In this document: in pieces, positions 34,888 to 45,855 of the stretch
How positions within the stretch are numbered: the stretch's first letter is position 1
How the letters are laid out: every line of letters begins with the position of its first letter
Source: Helianthus annuus
Taxonomy: Eukaryota; Streptophyta; Magnoliopsida; Asterales; Asteraceae
DNA: 64,000 nucleotides
Reading direction: 5' to 3'
NCBI RefSeq assembly: GCF_002127325.2
Contig: NC_035436.2
Span: forward strand, 110,197,591 to 110,261,590
Notes under the pieces: generated by a model
What the model was told of the DNA's origin: nothing
Database searches by the model: none
What the model saw: the letters and a program-made list of their open reading frames with translations, nothing else
Translations under genes and position numbers: made by a program

Positions 34888-34900
34888 GGATCTGATACCA
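34888..34900 (-). promoter_or_regulatory. Element D primer binding site, one mismatch
   Basis: The element-sense sequence is TGGTATCAGATCC. Compared with A, C and H (TGGTATCAGAGCC), one G is replaced by T. It is three bases from the LTR edge at 34904. Confidence 0.88.
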
Positions 34901-35192
34901 ATCTGTCACACCCCCAAAATCCACACGCGGAGTACCACCGCTTGGGAGCGTGACATGACCAGGATCAAGCCATCAATCATATCAAACATAGCATTTAATA
35001 ATAATAAAAGTCATTAAAATAGTTTATCATGACATGATCGATGTTTCAAAACCAAGCATTGTTTAAATAGCGGAAGCATTGTTGTAAACCCAAGTTAAAA
35101 ATACTGAATTGTCATAAGTGTCCAACAAAGTAATATGATCCTTGTCCACAACGACCGGCTCCCCCTTGTGCAAGCTCCATGTACCTAACGAT

Positions 35193-35724
35193 CTGCAAGG
35201 CATGTAACAGAATGATCAACAAACTAGTTGAGCGAGTTCACAGTAAGTAAGTGCGTAACAGTAAGTAACGGGTGGCTCTACTGGGCCGATAGTAAGTTGT
35301 ATAGGTGGGGGCTTCCCATGTTATGTGACCACTAGACTATTCGTATCAACTACTCGTATCATCCCTGTTCTTCTTCCGAGAACAGTAGCGCGTATGGGGT
35401 GTACGTAGGTTTTACGCACGTATCCTTCACAACCGAGGATAGGAGACGCGGGAATGTACGTGGGTTTCACGTACGTATCCTTTGTACCGAGGATAGAAGT
35501 AAGCAATGCGTACACGTAGGTTTTACGTGCGTGCCTGACATCCGAGGCAGTAATTGGCATATGACCACGTAGGTGTTATCCTAACCTACGGAACCGTCCT
35601 GACATCCGAGGATCATGGTAGGTGATAGTCTAGGAAAAGCATATGTACGTTATTAGTCAATGGTAACCTTTATCCCATTCCCACGACCCGGGAATCCCAT
35701 GCCTTAGTAGGGGTGTGAACTCAC
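35193..35724 (-). other. Putative leader intron inside element D LTR
   Basis: In element sense the donor is ACCCAG/GTGAGTTCACAC at 35724. The acceptor is GTTACATGCCTTGCAG/ATCG at 35193. Length is 532 nt. The left LTR equivalent is 27923-28454. Confidence 0.65.
35365..35612 (-). repeat. Hairpin array with compensatory stems, element D LTR
   Basis: The hairpins are CTGTTCT/AGAACAG (35365-35385), TATCCT/AGGATA (35421-35441 and 35476-35495), TGCCT/AGGCA (35532-35549) and TCCT/AGGA (35597-35612). The loops end in CCG in every case. A second interleaved class has GTACGT/ACGTAC (near 35456-35475) and CACGT/ACGTG (near 35513-35530). Stems differ by paired changes while the loop tail is kept. Confidence 0.85.
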
Positions 35725-36084
35725 CTGGGTTTGCTCGGCAGACAATAAAATGCTCAAGTATACAGTAAGAGATCAACCACGTCCTATCATGGTTACTTAT
35801 GCAAGTTAGGTTCGTACTCAACTATTGCACGTATAAGCTACACGTATGTATACACATATAATCATGGCAAGAATCACGTATGCATGTGAACAAGTAAGAG
35901 CATAGCATTAACATTCATGTGCGATCCAATGTCTAAGCCCGAAATACAAACAGCCCAAATATCATGTCGGCCCAACCGGAAAAGCAGTCCAATAACATAA
36001 CAGTCATGAGTCCAACCATTTGGCCCGACTGATTGGGCCCGTGACAGCGAAGGCCCAAAACAGTGTACGTGCAAAGGTGGTCTC

Positions 36085-36320
36085 GAGTCGCAACCGGCGA
36101 TCTCGAGTCGCAACCGAGAGTTACGAGTCACAGCAGGAGATTACGAGTCGCAACAGAAGATTGTGAGTCGCAACAGCTGGTTACGAGTCGCAAGGGACGG
36201 TCTCGGCTCGTCATGGTCTGGTTACGAGTCGCAACCTGGCTCGCAACCATGATTGCGGCTGATGTTGTTGTGTGGTCTCGAGTGGGGTACCGACTCGCAA
36301 TGAGTGATACCGAGTCGCAA
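36085..36320. repeat. GAGTCGCAAC motif array, element D LTR
   Basis: About ten copies of (C/A)GAGTCGCAAC are spaced 16-30 bp apart. In element sense it reads GTTGCGACTC and lies upstream of the leader splice donor. A related array with GGTCTCGAGTCG lies in H (54415-54710). Confidence 0.85.
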
Positions 36321-37178
36321 CCGTGTGTGTAACTGGTTTCCATAATTCCTGCAACAATCTTTCCGTGATTCTAGCAAACAACTCACGCAGTTTCAGAATT
36401 CAGATCAAACCTAGTAATTAGCAGATTTTTATATCATATTCAACGTGTTCATCCTTAAACAAATGTATAACAGTATCAAGAATAAACAATCGGATCATAA
36501 TCAAACATATAACAATCGGTTGGTTTTAAATCTTGCAACCCTATCATGCATCCTAACCGATTAACATATACATGAAACCGATTTACAATCAACATCACGA
36601 ACCACTGTTAGGCTTCTATCATACAACCCGGTTTGTGTGAACATACATAAGAGCCGATTTACATACAAGCAGATTGGTTATGATAACCTATGTCACTTAA
36701 TCAGTTTAGCTCGATAACATAACTCATCCGATTACAATCATATGGTGAACAAACGATTTGCAAGAACACAAACTAAACCACATAAATCGTACAAGAACAT
36801 AATCAATCATACTAACCGGTTACAAGTAAAGGAGTGTGATCCGAATGGGAAGTTGGTTCTTGTGCCGTCGGTTTCCAAGCAACGAGAGGGAGAGAGAGTT
36901 TGTGTGTGTGAGTTCTTGTTTTGCAAAGCTTGTGAAAAATTAACCCTAATGGTATATGTATCATGTACGCAAAAGGAGTGTGGGCCGAAACCTCACTTGG
37001 GCCGAGGTTTCGAGTCTAGTGTGTGGCCCGAATGGGCTTGTGTTCGGTTGGGCATTCGGTTCAAGTAACGTATTCGTAAACACAAGTAATCACGTAACAT
37101 TCAATCAGTTAATAGCATCACATAAGTTGATCAACAGTTACACGTAATACAAGGGTCGGTAAAGTACGAGTTGTCACA

Positions 37179-38236
37179 ATTTATAGGAAAAGCAAAGCCG
37201 TTAGGATCGTTTCTTGAATAACGTGCCACTATCTAACCCGTACACTTGTCGAAATATTGTGGTGGCTCATTTTGCCCCCACCATAGGGTTTTGAGAAGTG
37301 GCATTGGCCTTTGGAGAGTTGAAGGGCTATTACAAGGTGTTTAAACATTGAATCTGGTCCAGAAGGGGCCTCGCGTGACGCCTAGACCCGTCGCGTCACG
37401 CCTAGCGCTTGTTTCTGCAGAATTTGCAGAAATGGTCCCCGCACATGTTTCGTTGCTTAACGGCACTTCTAACACCCGTCATACCCAATTTCAAGCTCCA
37501 CAATGATGCTAAGACAAAGGGAACATGAAATATGCTTGAAAATATCCCGGATGTCGGTTCGTTTGGTCGTACGGTTGCGATGTTCGCTTAATTACGACGG
37601 AATGCGCATAAGCACGAAAAATGATCCAAATTGCGTGACGAATGGATTTTTCTCATGCCAAACACTAAGGCATAATATGAGGATGCTTACATAAATTTTT
37701 GGATGTCCGGATGTATTCAGAACGTAAGTTATGCGCGAAAGTGCAAACTTGTGCATTTTTTGACACTTTTAGCCCCTGAATGATCCAAAAGTTTGTTTTA
37801 GCATACCAAACCCCTCAAAGCCTATTTCTAAGCTATGTAAAGGATATTTATGGAATGTTTAACTTATGGACATGTTCCGGAATGTTTGTTACAGTTCAAA
37901 TTGGCATACTTTCGCAGTTTGTCAAGTTTAGTCCCTGTAAGCGAATTAACTTGTTTTTGCCATACCAAAGCCTTTAAAACTTATTCCTAAGTTATGTAAA
38001 GGTTATTTAAGGTATGTTGAGTATATGTTGATGTTCTGGAGTATTTGTCGCATTAAACTGAGTACGTTTACGCACTAGTTTGCGTATGATTCTCCAGAAG
38101 GCGATGTAGAGTTTGAAATTGAACAAAAGTCAAAACATGAAAAATGTAAAACACAACCAAACAAACATTGGGATCAAATAACATTGTTTTATTGTTAATA
38201 GAACTGTTCATAATGATTACAAGCACAAATGTTACA
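37179..38236 (-). repeat. Element C, 5' LTR (right copy), second part
   Basis: It continues 25180-27633 beyond element D and matches 10039-11096. It begins ATTTATAGG, the remaining half of the TATA box, and ends AATGTTACA. The right flank GCTAG belongs to element F. The partner duplication lies outside the window. Confidence 0.93.
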
Positions 38237-38564
38237 GCTAGATATGCCAAGGCGACATATGAAGCAGGATTTGAAGGTTTGAACAACAGCAGGGTTTATA
38301 ACAACTTTGCTTTGGATTGCAAAGCGGCACATGTTAACCAAATGTCCCCATCATCCACCGTGGGTACCCTTGAAGCAGGGTATTTGATTCGGATGATGAT
38401 GGCTACATTGATTGCACCAAGGAGCAGTTCCCTTATACAGTTTCATCCCTAAGGCGAGTCATGGTGATAGCTAAAACAATGGTCCTCTGGAGTACGACGC
38501 CTATTTGCTGGGTAACTGCAGCACCTGGTTCGGACATTTGAGTGTTGTTGCGATGAAGAGGCAT
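38237..38564 (-). pseudogene. Element F gag remnant (N-terminus joined to zinc-knuckle region)
   Basis: On the minus strand a start MPLHRNNTQM at 38564 resembles the MPPRR... start of element C Gag and of the gag-only gene at 50328. After about 40 codons the frame is lost. Near 38450-38330 a degenerate knuckle region can be read (APWCNQCSHHHPNQ, similar to APLCNQC.HH in the relatives). The whole central Gag domain between these is missing, so there is a large internal deletion. Element C inserted at 38237 and cut off the rest. It is an old, dead copy of the C family. Confidence 0.65.
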
Positions 38565-39137
38565 TTTGAAGACAATGGAAGGCATAGGAGGAAACACGCG
38601 AAAGATAGTCAAAAGAGAATGACAACGCATGAAGATTGTGACCATTTGTTTGTTACCAAAGGCAAATAAATGAGACAGTGACTAATCAAAGTAAGCGGGT
38701 CAATATAATGTATCGCGAAGACATGCTCGCCTATAAGTGGACACTCACCCCAAGAGTTCCCAGGTAAGAGTGACTGGTCCGATACTGCGGATTTGTACGA
38801 ACACTCTAGCCTTAGACAAAAGACCCAGGGTACATGCATCCACCCTTCCAGTTCGCACGTGTTCACGTTATAAGACCCAAACTTTGATGGGATCTTTGAA
38901 AACTTAAAGGGTTCGAAACCTTATATCAAAGGGTTCAAAACCTAGTAATCAATCATCCTAGAACAGATGATTAGTTTTCAAAGCGGATTCGAATTTTGTG
39001 TTCTCGTTGTGGTTATCACCTAAGGATAGGTGACGGTATTGTTTTATGACTAAACGCAAGTAAACTCGCGTTAGGGTCCTAGGAAGGTTATAGTCTAGGT
39101 CAAAGCATTACGAATAACCTAATTCCCTATAACCATT
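38565..39137 (-). other. Element F leader between PBS and gag
   Basis: It is similar to element C's leader (24573-25159), including the TCGCGAAGACATG and CACCCCAAGAGTTCCC blocks (plus strand). No intact frame is present. Confidence 0.6.
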
Positions 39138-39150
39138 GGCTCTGATACCA
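39138..39150 (-). promoter_or_regulatory. Element F primer binding site (initiator Met tRNA)
   Basis: The element-sense sequence TGGTATCAGAGCC is intact and lies seven bases from the LTR edge at 39158, the same spacing as in element C. Confidence 0.9.
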
Positions 39151-39401
39151 ACTTTTCTGTCACACCTCGACCACATAAAACAACAAAACGTGGCGAAAAC
39201 GTCGGGGAGTGTTGTAACAGAATCATTGTTTCACAACCATGGATTAAACAGTTTTGTTTTATTAAATTATTGAACTAAATGTTTTGATACAAATTAGATA
39301 AATACAACTATTTTCTTTCAAGTTTTAAAGTCGCTAAGGCCTTGTCCATTCCTATGTGAGAGTACACCAATATCATCATCAAGCATCATCAACTATTGTA
39401 T

Positions 39402-40290
39402 CTGAAACACATGTGAAAATAGGTATGTTAGCATAAAAATGCTGGCGAGTACATAGGTTTTGTATGAGTTCCAGATTCATGGCTCGTTTTACATGTTGCA
39501 ATACTTATTTAAAAACCTTGTTTTGAAAAGTATAGTATTGCGACATAATTAACCAACTCAAATCAAATTGGTTACAGTTTATATAATCTCGTAGCCATGA
39601 TTCTTAACTCTAAAACATTTGTTTAATTAAATCCAGATTGTAAATCGTTTTTGGAATAAAAACTCGAAAAGTATATATATATATCGTGGGAAAAATGCCT
39701 TGTAATATATCTTTGTTTTGTTAACCATTGCCCAAGTGATCTAGATAACGCAACGATATATAATGTGTTAAAAGCACTTATATATAGGAAGTACCAGCGG
39801 CATATCCACCATGCTTTTAACACATTACACCCGCCCCGTTACCTAATCAGTTCCCTAACCCAACGGTTTAAACAGATTTCAAACGGTTCATGTCAATCAA
39901 CGGTTACAAACGGTTCACATAGTCAAGTAATCACAACCGGTTCACATAATCAAACGGTTAACATAATCCAATGGTTACAAACGGTTCACATAGTCGAGTG
40001 ATCACAAACAGTTCACAGGATCAAACGGTTACAACGGTTCAAAATGTAAAACAATGTGTCCATATGCTGGATAAGCATATGCGACAAAATGGAATATATG
40101 GAAATCAATATGCTAGCATGTTAAGTGAACATACATAGCAAAACATAATGAAATCATGTACTAATAGTGTACTATTGAACATAGTAAGTATATGATATAA
40201 AAACATGGGAAACATGAAAGTATCAAGTAGGCACATGTGTTCCACCCCAAAACAGTTTGAAAACAGTAAAAGAGGGGACTATGTACTCAC
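39402..40290 (-). other. Putative leader intron inside element F LTR
   Basis: In element sense the donor is CTTAA/GTGAGTACATA. The acceptor is TTTCACATGTGTTTCAG/ATAC. It is homologous to the element C intron at both ends. Length is 889 nt, with different repeat content. Confidence 0.5.
39860..40048. repeat. AACGGTT minisatellite-like array
   Basis: About ten imperfect units of AACGGTTCACATAATC or AACGGTTACA, 14-20 bp apart, form a low-order array within element F's predicted leader intron. Confidence 0.8.
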
Positions 40291-40917
40291 TTAAGGGTGC
40301 TTAGAAGTCTTGGACAACAACCAAGCAAAGCTAGAGGGATCACCGAATCAAACAGCACCCTATATAGGTAACTATGTAAATAACCGGACCTAAATCGGGA
40401 GATCGGATAGAATGAAGTCTTGTAAACCAAATGAGTGTTGGAACTCATGTGACATGGTTTAATAAAGCCTACATCCTAACAGGAAACCTAACCTAAGTGC
40501 TTTCGACCCGTTACGACCCGTTTAGGTAGCTTACGCTACTTTAACGCGTCGTTCACGTAAAACGCGTTCGAGACGTCTAACTAGTCCTATGACAAGTATT
40601 ATATGCCTAAACATGTTTAATTATGTTGCTTAAAATCCAATTATGTATGAAAAGGGCATTTTGGTCATTTACCTAAGGCATATAATCTACCTATCATACA
40701 ACTACTTAAACTAGGTGACTATAAGGTATAACCTCGGAAGGTTATTCCCTATACAACTATGGTCACTAAACATGCTTGGTCGGATCCTAATGATCGACCA
40801 AACGGGTCGAGTTCGAAAGTCTAAGCGGTGGTTTAGACCGCTTGACTTACGACTCTAAACAAGCACTAAACTAAAAGTAACGAGCTAAGCATGTTAAAAC
40901 ATGCTTACCTAAGTTAG

Positions 40918-41367
40918 TGTTGATGCATGGAATGTCTGTTGACTGCGTCCACAAAAAGTCTGAAGTCAATATTGGTCAATAGGAGGTCAAAGTGTAAATA
41001 TTGTGTGAAATAGGTTTAGGATCGCTTATGCGACATTGTATTGATGTGGACCGCTCATGTGTCTTAGTTATGGACCGTTTATTTGTCATTGATGTGGATC
41101 GCTTATTTGTCAAGTGTTCTGGACCGCTCATTCGGCATGTCTTATGAGCGGACCAGAAACTCTATATATAGGGTTGAGCGGTTCATCATTTGTAACGGTG
41201 TATGTGTGTGCTTGGGTGCCGAAACTCTGTCAAAATTTCATCAGAATGCAATAAAAAGATAGGAATTGAAAGGATATGCTGTTGTAACTTCATATATGTT
41301 GATTCCGCCATCATACATGAAGATGAGCTACTCTAACTGATTTTTCGGGTCATAGAACGGTCCAACA
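40918..41367 (+). repeat. Element G (Ty1/copia), 5' LTR, 450 bp
   Basis: It runs from TGTTGATGCATGG to GGTCCAACA and is followed by a PBS. It contains a TATA box and five or more GGATCGCTTATTTGTC-like motifs. No matching 3' LTR is found in the window. The five bases before it are GTTAG. Confidence 0.85.
41163..41170 (+). promoter_or_regulatory. TATA box of element G LTR
   Basis: CTATATATAGGG is a strong TATA match about 200 bp before the LTR end. Confidence 0.8.
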
Positions 41368-41369
41368 AG

Positions 41370-41383
41370 TGGTATCAGAGCTC
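41370..41383 (+). promoter_or_regulatory. Element G primer binding site (initiator Met tRNA)
   Basis: TGGTATCAGAGCTC begins two bases after the LTR end, the usual arrangement in SIRE/Maximus copia elements. Confidence 0.92.
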
Positions 41384-41589
41384 AGGACGAGGAGTTCATA
41401 CTACTACAGCATAGATCTGCAGAAATCTTTCTTTTCTACTCACTTTCTCTCATACTTTTTCAGTTTCTAGTGGTTCCAACGGTCAAAATTGTCTGAAATT
41501 TGAGTATATTGTATAAAACACACTAATAACAAACCCTAGAAAGTTTCAAAGTGAAATTCGGACTAAAAATAGGTAAAACAGGCTAAAAA

Positions 41590-41985
41590 CTATGGATCGC
41601 GTTTTCGAACATTCAGGATCGCTTATCTGGACATAATCTGTTTGGATCGCTCAAATTTTAGTGCTAGGATCGCTCGAAAAATCTGTTTGGATCGCTTTTT
41701 CAGACAATATTCCTGTTTGGATCGCTCGAACGGACATTACTTGGCCCGCTCGAACGATCATACTTTGGATCGCTCATTCGGACATTCTTGACTCGCTCGA
41801 ACAGTCATAATTTGTCTGAACCGCTCGAACGGACACATTTGGATCGCTTTTCTGACATTTAGTGGACCGCTCGAGAGGACATAGTTGGTTATTGTCTGGT
41901 CCGCATATTTGGACATTTCTGGTTCGCTTATTTGAACCAAATCAGTTCGCTTTACTGTCAAGCTGTACAGACAGGATCGCTTTTG
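41590..41985 (+). repeat. GGATCGCTCGAACGGACAT motif array in element G leader
   Basis: About sixteen imperfect copies of GG(A/T)(T/C)CGCT..nnn..GGACAT are spaced 18-35 bp apart. It is continuous in style with five copies inside the LTR (about 41030-41150). The leader ends in TGATTTTGCAG/GTACG at 42040, a good splice-acceptor match just before gag. Confidence 0.88.
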
Positions 41986-42051
41986 TGGTTCTGTTATTTT
42001 TCAAAATCAAAATTTTTTAAAGTGTTGTCTGATTTTGCAGGTACGTTCACG

Positions 42052-45000
42052 ATGGACGATATTTTCATGAATCCGTTCATCGATATGTATGCATTCACGG
42101 GTAGTTCGGGAAACAACGATACGACATCGAACAATACGAACGAGAATCAATCAAAGGAGAAAAAGAAGGAAGCTTGGGAGTCTGAGAGTGCATTCGGTAC
42201 ATTCAACAAACCCCCAAAGCTTATGGCAATCGATGAATATAGTCGTTGGTCGAGAAAATTTGAGGATTGGTTGATGGCTTTCGCGTATGCAAGTTGGAAG
42301 AGTTTGAAAAATGGATATGATCATGGAGACAAAAATGGAGAAACTTTATCATCAGCTGACGAAATTGAATCTTTTGTGGCAGAACAAAAGTGTGTGGCTT
42401 TATTGTTTCAGTCGGTGCGGGAAGACATCATTTCGTTGATAGACTACTCCAATGCTAAAGACTTATGGGAAAAACTCAAGAAAAAGTGTCTAGGGAGTAA
42501 TGAGATTGTAAAAAATAAGACGAAACTGCTTAGAAAAGAATTTGATATGTTTGGTTGTCTTAAAAATGAATCGGTTTGTAAAATGATTGAAAGGTTCGGT
42601 CATCTGAAGCTGGAACTTGCATGACATAAGATTACGTATTCTCCGGAAGAACTTGTTGACAAATTGTTCGATTCCTTACCAGATGAAGTGGATTGGAGAT
42701 ATTACGCATTAATGTTGAAGAACACTATTTCTCCTGAAAATTTGACTCTAGATTTGGTGATTGAGAGACTTGAAAGTCATGAGCTTGAATTGAAGAAAAC
42801 TTACAAAGTCAATCACTCATCCTATCAGCAAAACTTGGATCTTTATTATCCGAAAAGCTTGATGCCGAAAGCTACTTCTCCGAAAACTGCATTTTCTGCT
42901 GAGAATGGTTCTTCAGCAAACAAAGAAAGTCAAAGCAGTTCAAACATTGGAAGCCACAGTGGTTATCACGGTGGATCTTCGTCTTCTAACAAACGTTCTG
43001 ATGCAAAGTTTTCGTGCAACATCGCGATAGATCTGAAGAACGCACAGAACTTTGATGAAGAGTCGGCCAAGCAACAAATGGTTTTCCTGGCGTCTGTGTT
43101 GGAGTCCTATGAAGGTTTGGTGGCCGGAAAGATCGGGAACACAAATCTGACAAAAGAAGACTACGATCAGATAGACCCGGAGGAAATGGAACTGATAGAT
43201 ATTCGTTGGGCGATGGCAAGTGCTGTTCGACGTGCTCAGCGTTTCATCGAAATTACTGGGAGAAAGACAATTGGAGGTCCGTCTACAAAGCTGGGGTTCG
43301 ATAAGTCAAAGGTGACGTGCTTTAAGTGTAAGCAGAAGGGTCATTTCAAGAGGGAATGCAGGAATGCATATGCTGATGAATCGGAGAATCCGTTTCGAGA
43401 TGATTATTACAAGAAGGCAATCTACCATCAGAATAAATCCGAGCCGCCCAGATTGAAGCAGCAGGAAGAGAACAGAGACAAATCGAGGGCTTTAGCTGTG
43501 ATTTATGATGATGAGGGTTACGATTGGAGCAAAGAGGTTTTGCCGGAAGAAGATGCTGTTGGTTATGCTTTCATGGCAAAGAATGAGCCTATTCCATGGA
43601 AAGATAATCGAACAGAGGAACAGAAGTATAAATACCGGAAGATGGTTGCTGAAAACAAGATTATCAGACTTTCTGGTGTATATCTAGAGGCAAAAAGAGC
43701 GAATAGATGGGATCCAGACAGAGAGTGCTACCTTGATAAGTATGGCAACATTGCAATTGATGACAAAACGCTTGATATCGAGGCCATCATCAAGGAGTAT
43801 TGGCAGCACAAATGGTGGGGAACACCAACGTCAAAGATGATTGAAGAAGAGAAAGAGAAAGAGAAAGAGGAGAAAGAAAACAAAGAAAAAGAAGAGATTG
43901 ATGAAGTGAAAAAGATTGATACGGGTTTGATCGATGTTACGCAGGAGTTGACAGCTGAAAATCTGGGAAAGATGGCTGACAAAGTACTAGCTGCAAAAGC
44001 ACTTGAGGTAGATCCTAATTTTGTTTCTGAGTCTAAGGATCAGGTCAGTCAAAATGTGTCAGCTAATGCGTCAGGTAAGAAGATTGATGGAAACATTGAC
44101 TGCAAAAATTGCACAAAAAAATGCAATTTCTGTAGTACTGTCACGTACCTCAACAATGAGAAAATTAAAAACCTGACAGCCAAGGTCAGCAGTGTTGAGG
44201 ATCAAATACTCGGTCGTGACAAAACTGTAAGAGCTTCAACTGAACGAATCAAAGAGTTAACTTCTCAAATGGAAAAAGATAAAATTGATCATGAAAAGGT
44301 TAAAACTGAAAATGAAAAGTTAATTCTTGAAAACCGTAAAATTTCTGAAAAATTTGAAAAGCTTAAAACCACAGTTAAAGAAAGTGATGAACGAAATGGT
44401 AAAACGTTTAAAGAAAATGAACATTTGCGAGCTGTGGTGAGAATAAAAGAAGAATCAATTAATAAACAACTGGATGAGATCGCTAAATTGAAACTTAAAG
44501 TTCAAGAAGCTGAAATAGAGAATGAGCGAATTCAGTTGAAACTTAACAGTTATAACTCTGCAAGCTTTGTGTTGCCGCATATTGTTCCTAAACCTATAGG
44601 AAAAAACAAAGCTGGCGAGGATGTGTTTTCAGATGGTACTGGTGTAGGGTTTCACAAAGTTCCACCCCCGATTTTGCACAATTACACTAAAAAGGAATCT
44701 GGGTTGGTTGAACTTGAGGAAGAAAGTGATGTTACACTTCCTGAAAACATTGATGTCACGTTCACGTCTTCCAATGACGAGGGTGTCCAAAGTGATGTGG
44801 TGAAAAGTGTGGTAGACAAAGTGCTTAAACCGGATTGTGACACTTCTGATGAGGATGGGTGTTTTCTAGACAGATACATTCCGAAACAAAAGTCCAAGAA
44901 CAACTTAGATGAAGAATCAAACCTTGTCATGTACAAGATGATGGGTTCGGATAAGTTGTTTTCGGATTCAGAGTTTCCGATCGAGAATGTTAACTTGAAC

Positions 45001-45786
45001 AAATTGACAAATGTTTTCAAACTTGTTGAAGTCGAGTTGTCAGCAGTGAACAATTTGAGTCGAAAGAAAGACAGGGTTTACAACAAGAAAACTGGTTATC
45101 CACCGCGTTTTTACAATAACAACAGAAACAATTGGTCGGGTGGTTATCAGGGGGGTAAATTGTTTCAGAAAAAGAATGTTTCACACAAGAGGTTTGTCGA
45201 AAAGAAAAAGTTTGTGAACAGTTCAAGTTCACTTGCTGATGAAGAAAAAGAAATTTTTTCAAAATCGAACAACGAATTTTTTGAGAAGAGAGCTTCGCAG
45301 GCTCAGTCTGAAGGCACGAGTCGGGTAGCTGATACCCGTACTTGTTTTAGATGTGAACAAGTTGGTCATATTGCACGAAAGTGTACTTATGTGAAGCCTA
45401 GGACTGAAGCTGTGAAGGTTCAACAAAAGAAGGTTGATGTGAAGGGTAAAGCACCAATGTATGTTGAGAAGAAAGTGGTTGAGAAGAAAAACGTTAAAAT
45501 CGACAAAGTAAAAGCAAAAATTGAACCCGTAAAGAAATTGGTAACTCAAAATGATAAATTTTATAAAAGGGTTGCAGAAACTCAACAGGTGTGGAAACCA
45601 AAAATTGAATCAAAAGTTGAGAAGAAAGTTTCAAACTCTGAAGAGAAAAAGGCTGAAGAGCCAATTATTGTCAATTATGATGCAAATTTTCCGCCACTTA
45701 AGGCTGAAAATTTCAAAATTCAAATTGCGAGAGTCAAGGTTGCACTTAAGGCTGATGAGGCCTGGGTGGACTCAATGTTTGACTAA
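42052..45786 (+). pseudogene. Element G Gag (giant, SIRE/Maximus-like), one nonsense codon
   Basis: The start MDDIFMNPFIDMYAF at 42052 lies 12 bases after an acceptor-like AG. The frame spans about 1244 codons with one internal TGA at 42622-42624. Order: the copia Gag domain (WSRKFEDWLMAFAYASW near residue 65, SLPDEVDWRY near 205), a first CCHC knuckle (CFKCKQKGHFKREC near 423), and a Glu/Lys-rich charged region. A Cys-rich segment (CKNCTKKCNFC near 685) is followed by a long predicted coiled coil (about 700-835) and a second CCHC knuckle (CFRCEQVGHIARKC near 1097). It ends AWVDSMFD. Usual copia Gags are about a third of this size. Two knuckles about 675 residues apart are notable. Confidence 0.85.
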
Positions 45787-45855
45787 ACAGTTTGAATTGC
45801 CGGAGCTTCCTGTATCGCGAAGCATGAATCGGCATCTTTCTTGAAGATGTTTTAA

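Larger units (their letters stand above)
34904..37178 (-). repeat. Element D, 5' LTR (right copy, 2275 bp)
   Basis: It starts TGTCACACCCCC and ends GTTGTCACA. It contains the predicted leader intron (35193-35724), the covarying hairpin array and an array of GAGTCGCAAC motifs. A TATA-like CATATACC lies near 36950 and CT-rich sequence (plus-strand GAGGGAGAGAGAG) near 36885. Confidence 0.95.
39158..40917 (-). repeat. Element F, 5' LTR (partial, interrupted by element G)
   Basis: It starts TGTCACACCTCGACC. It is diverged from the C LTR but collinear in blocks: the acceptor at 39402, the donor at 40290, the hairpins at 40423-40810 and CGACCAAACGGGTCG. It stops at 40917, where copia element G begins. 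The continuation is not found to the right of G in this window. About 150 bp near 40590-40725 have no counterpart in C. Confidence 0.85.

Noticed and set aside
38168..38452. Plus-strand ORF of 94 aa that at first looked like a host gene fragment
   Set aside because: The minus strand reads as a degenerate Gag zinc-knuckle region similar to elements C and the 50328 gene, which explains the stretch better.
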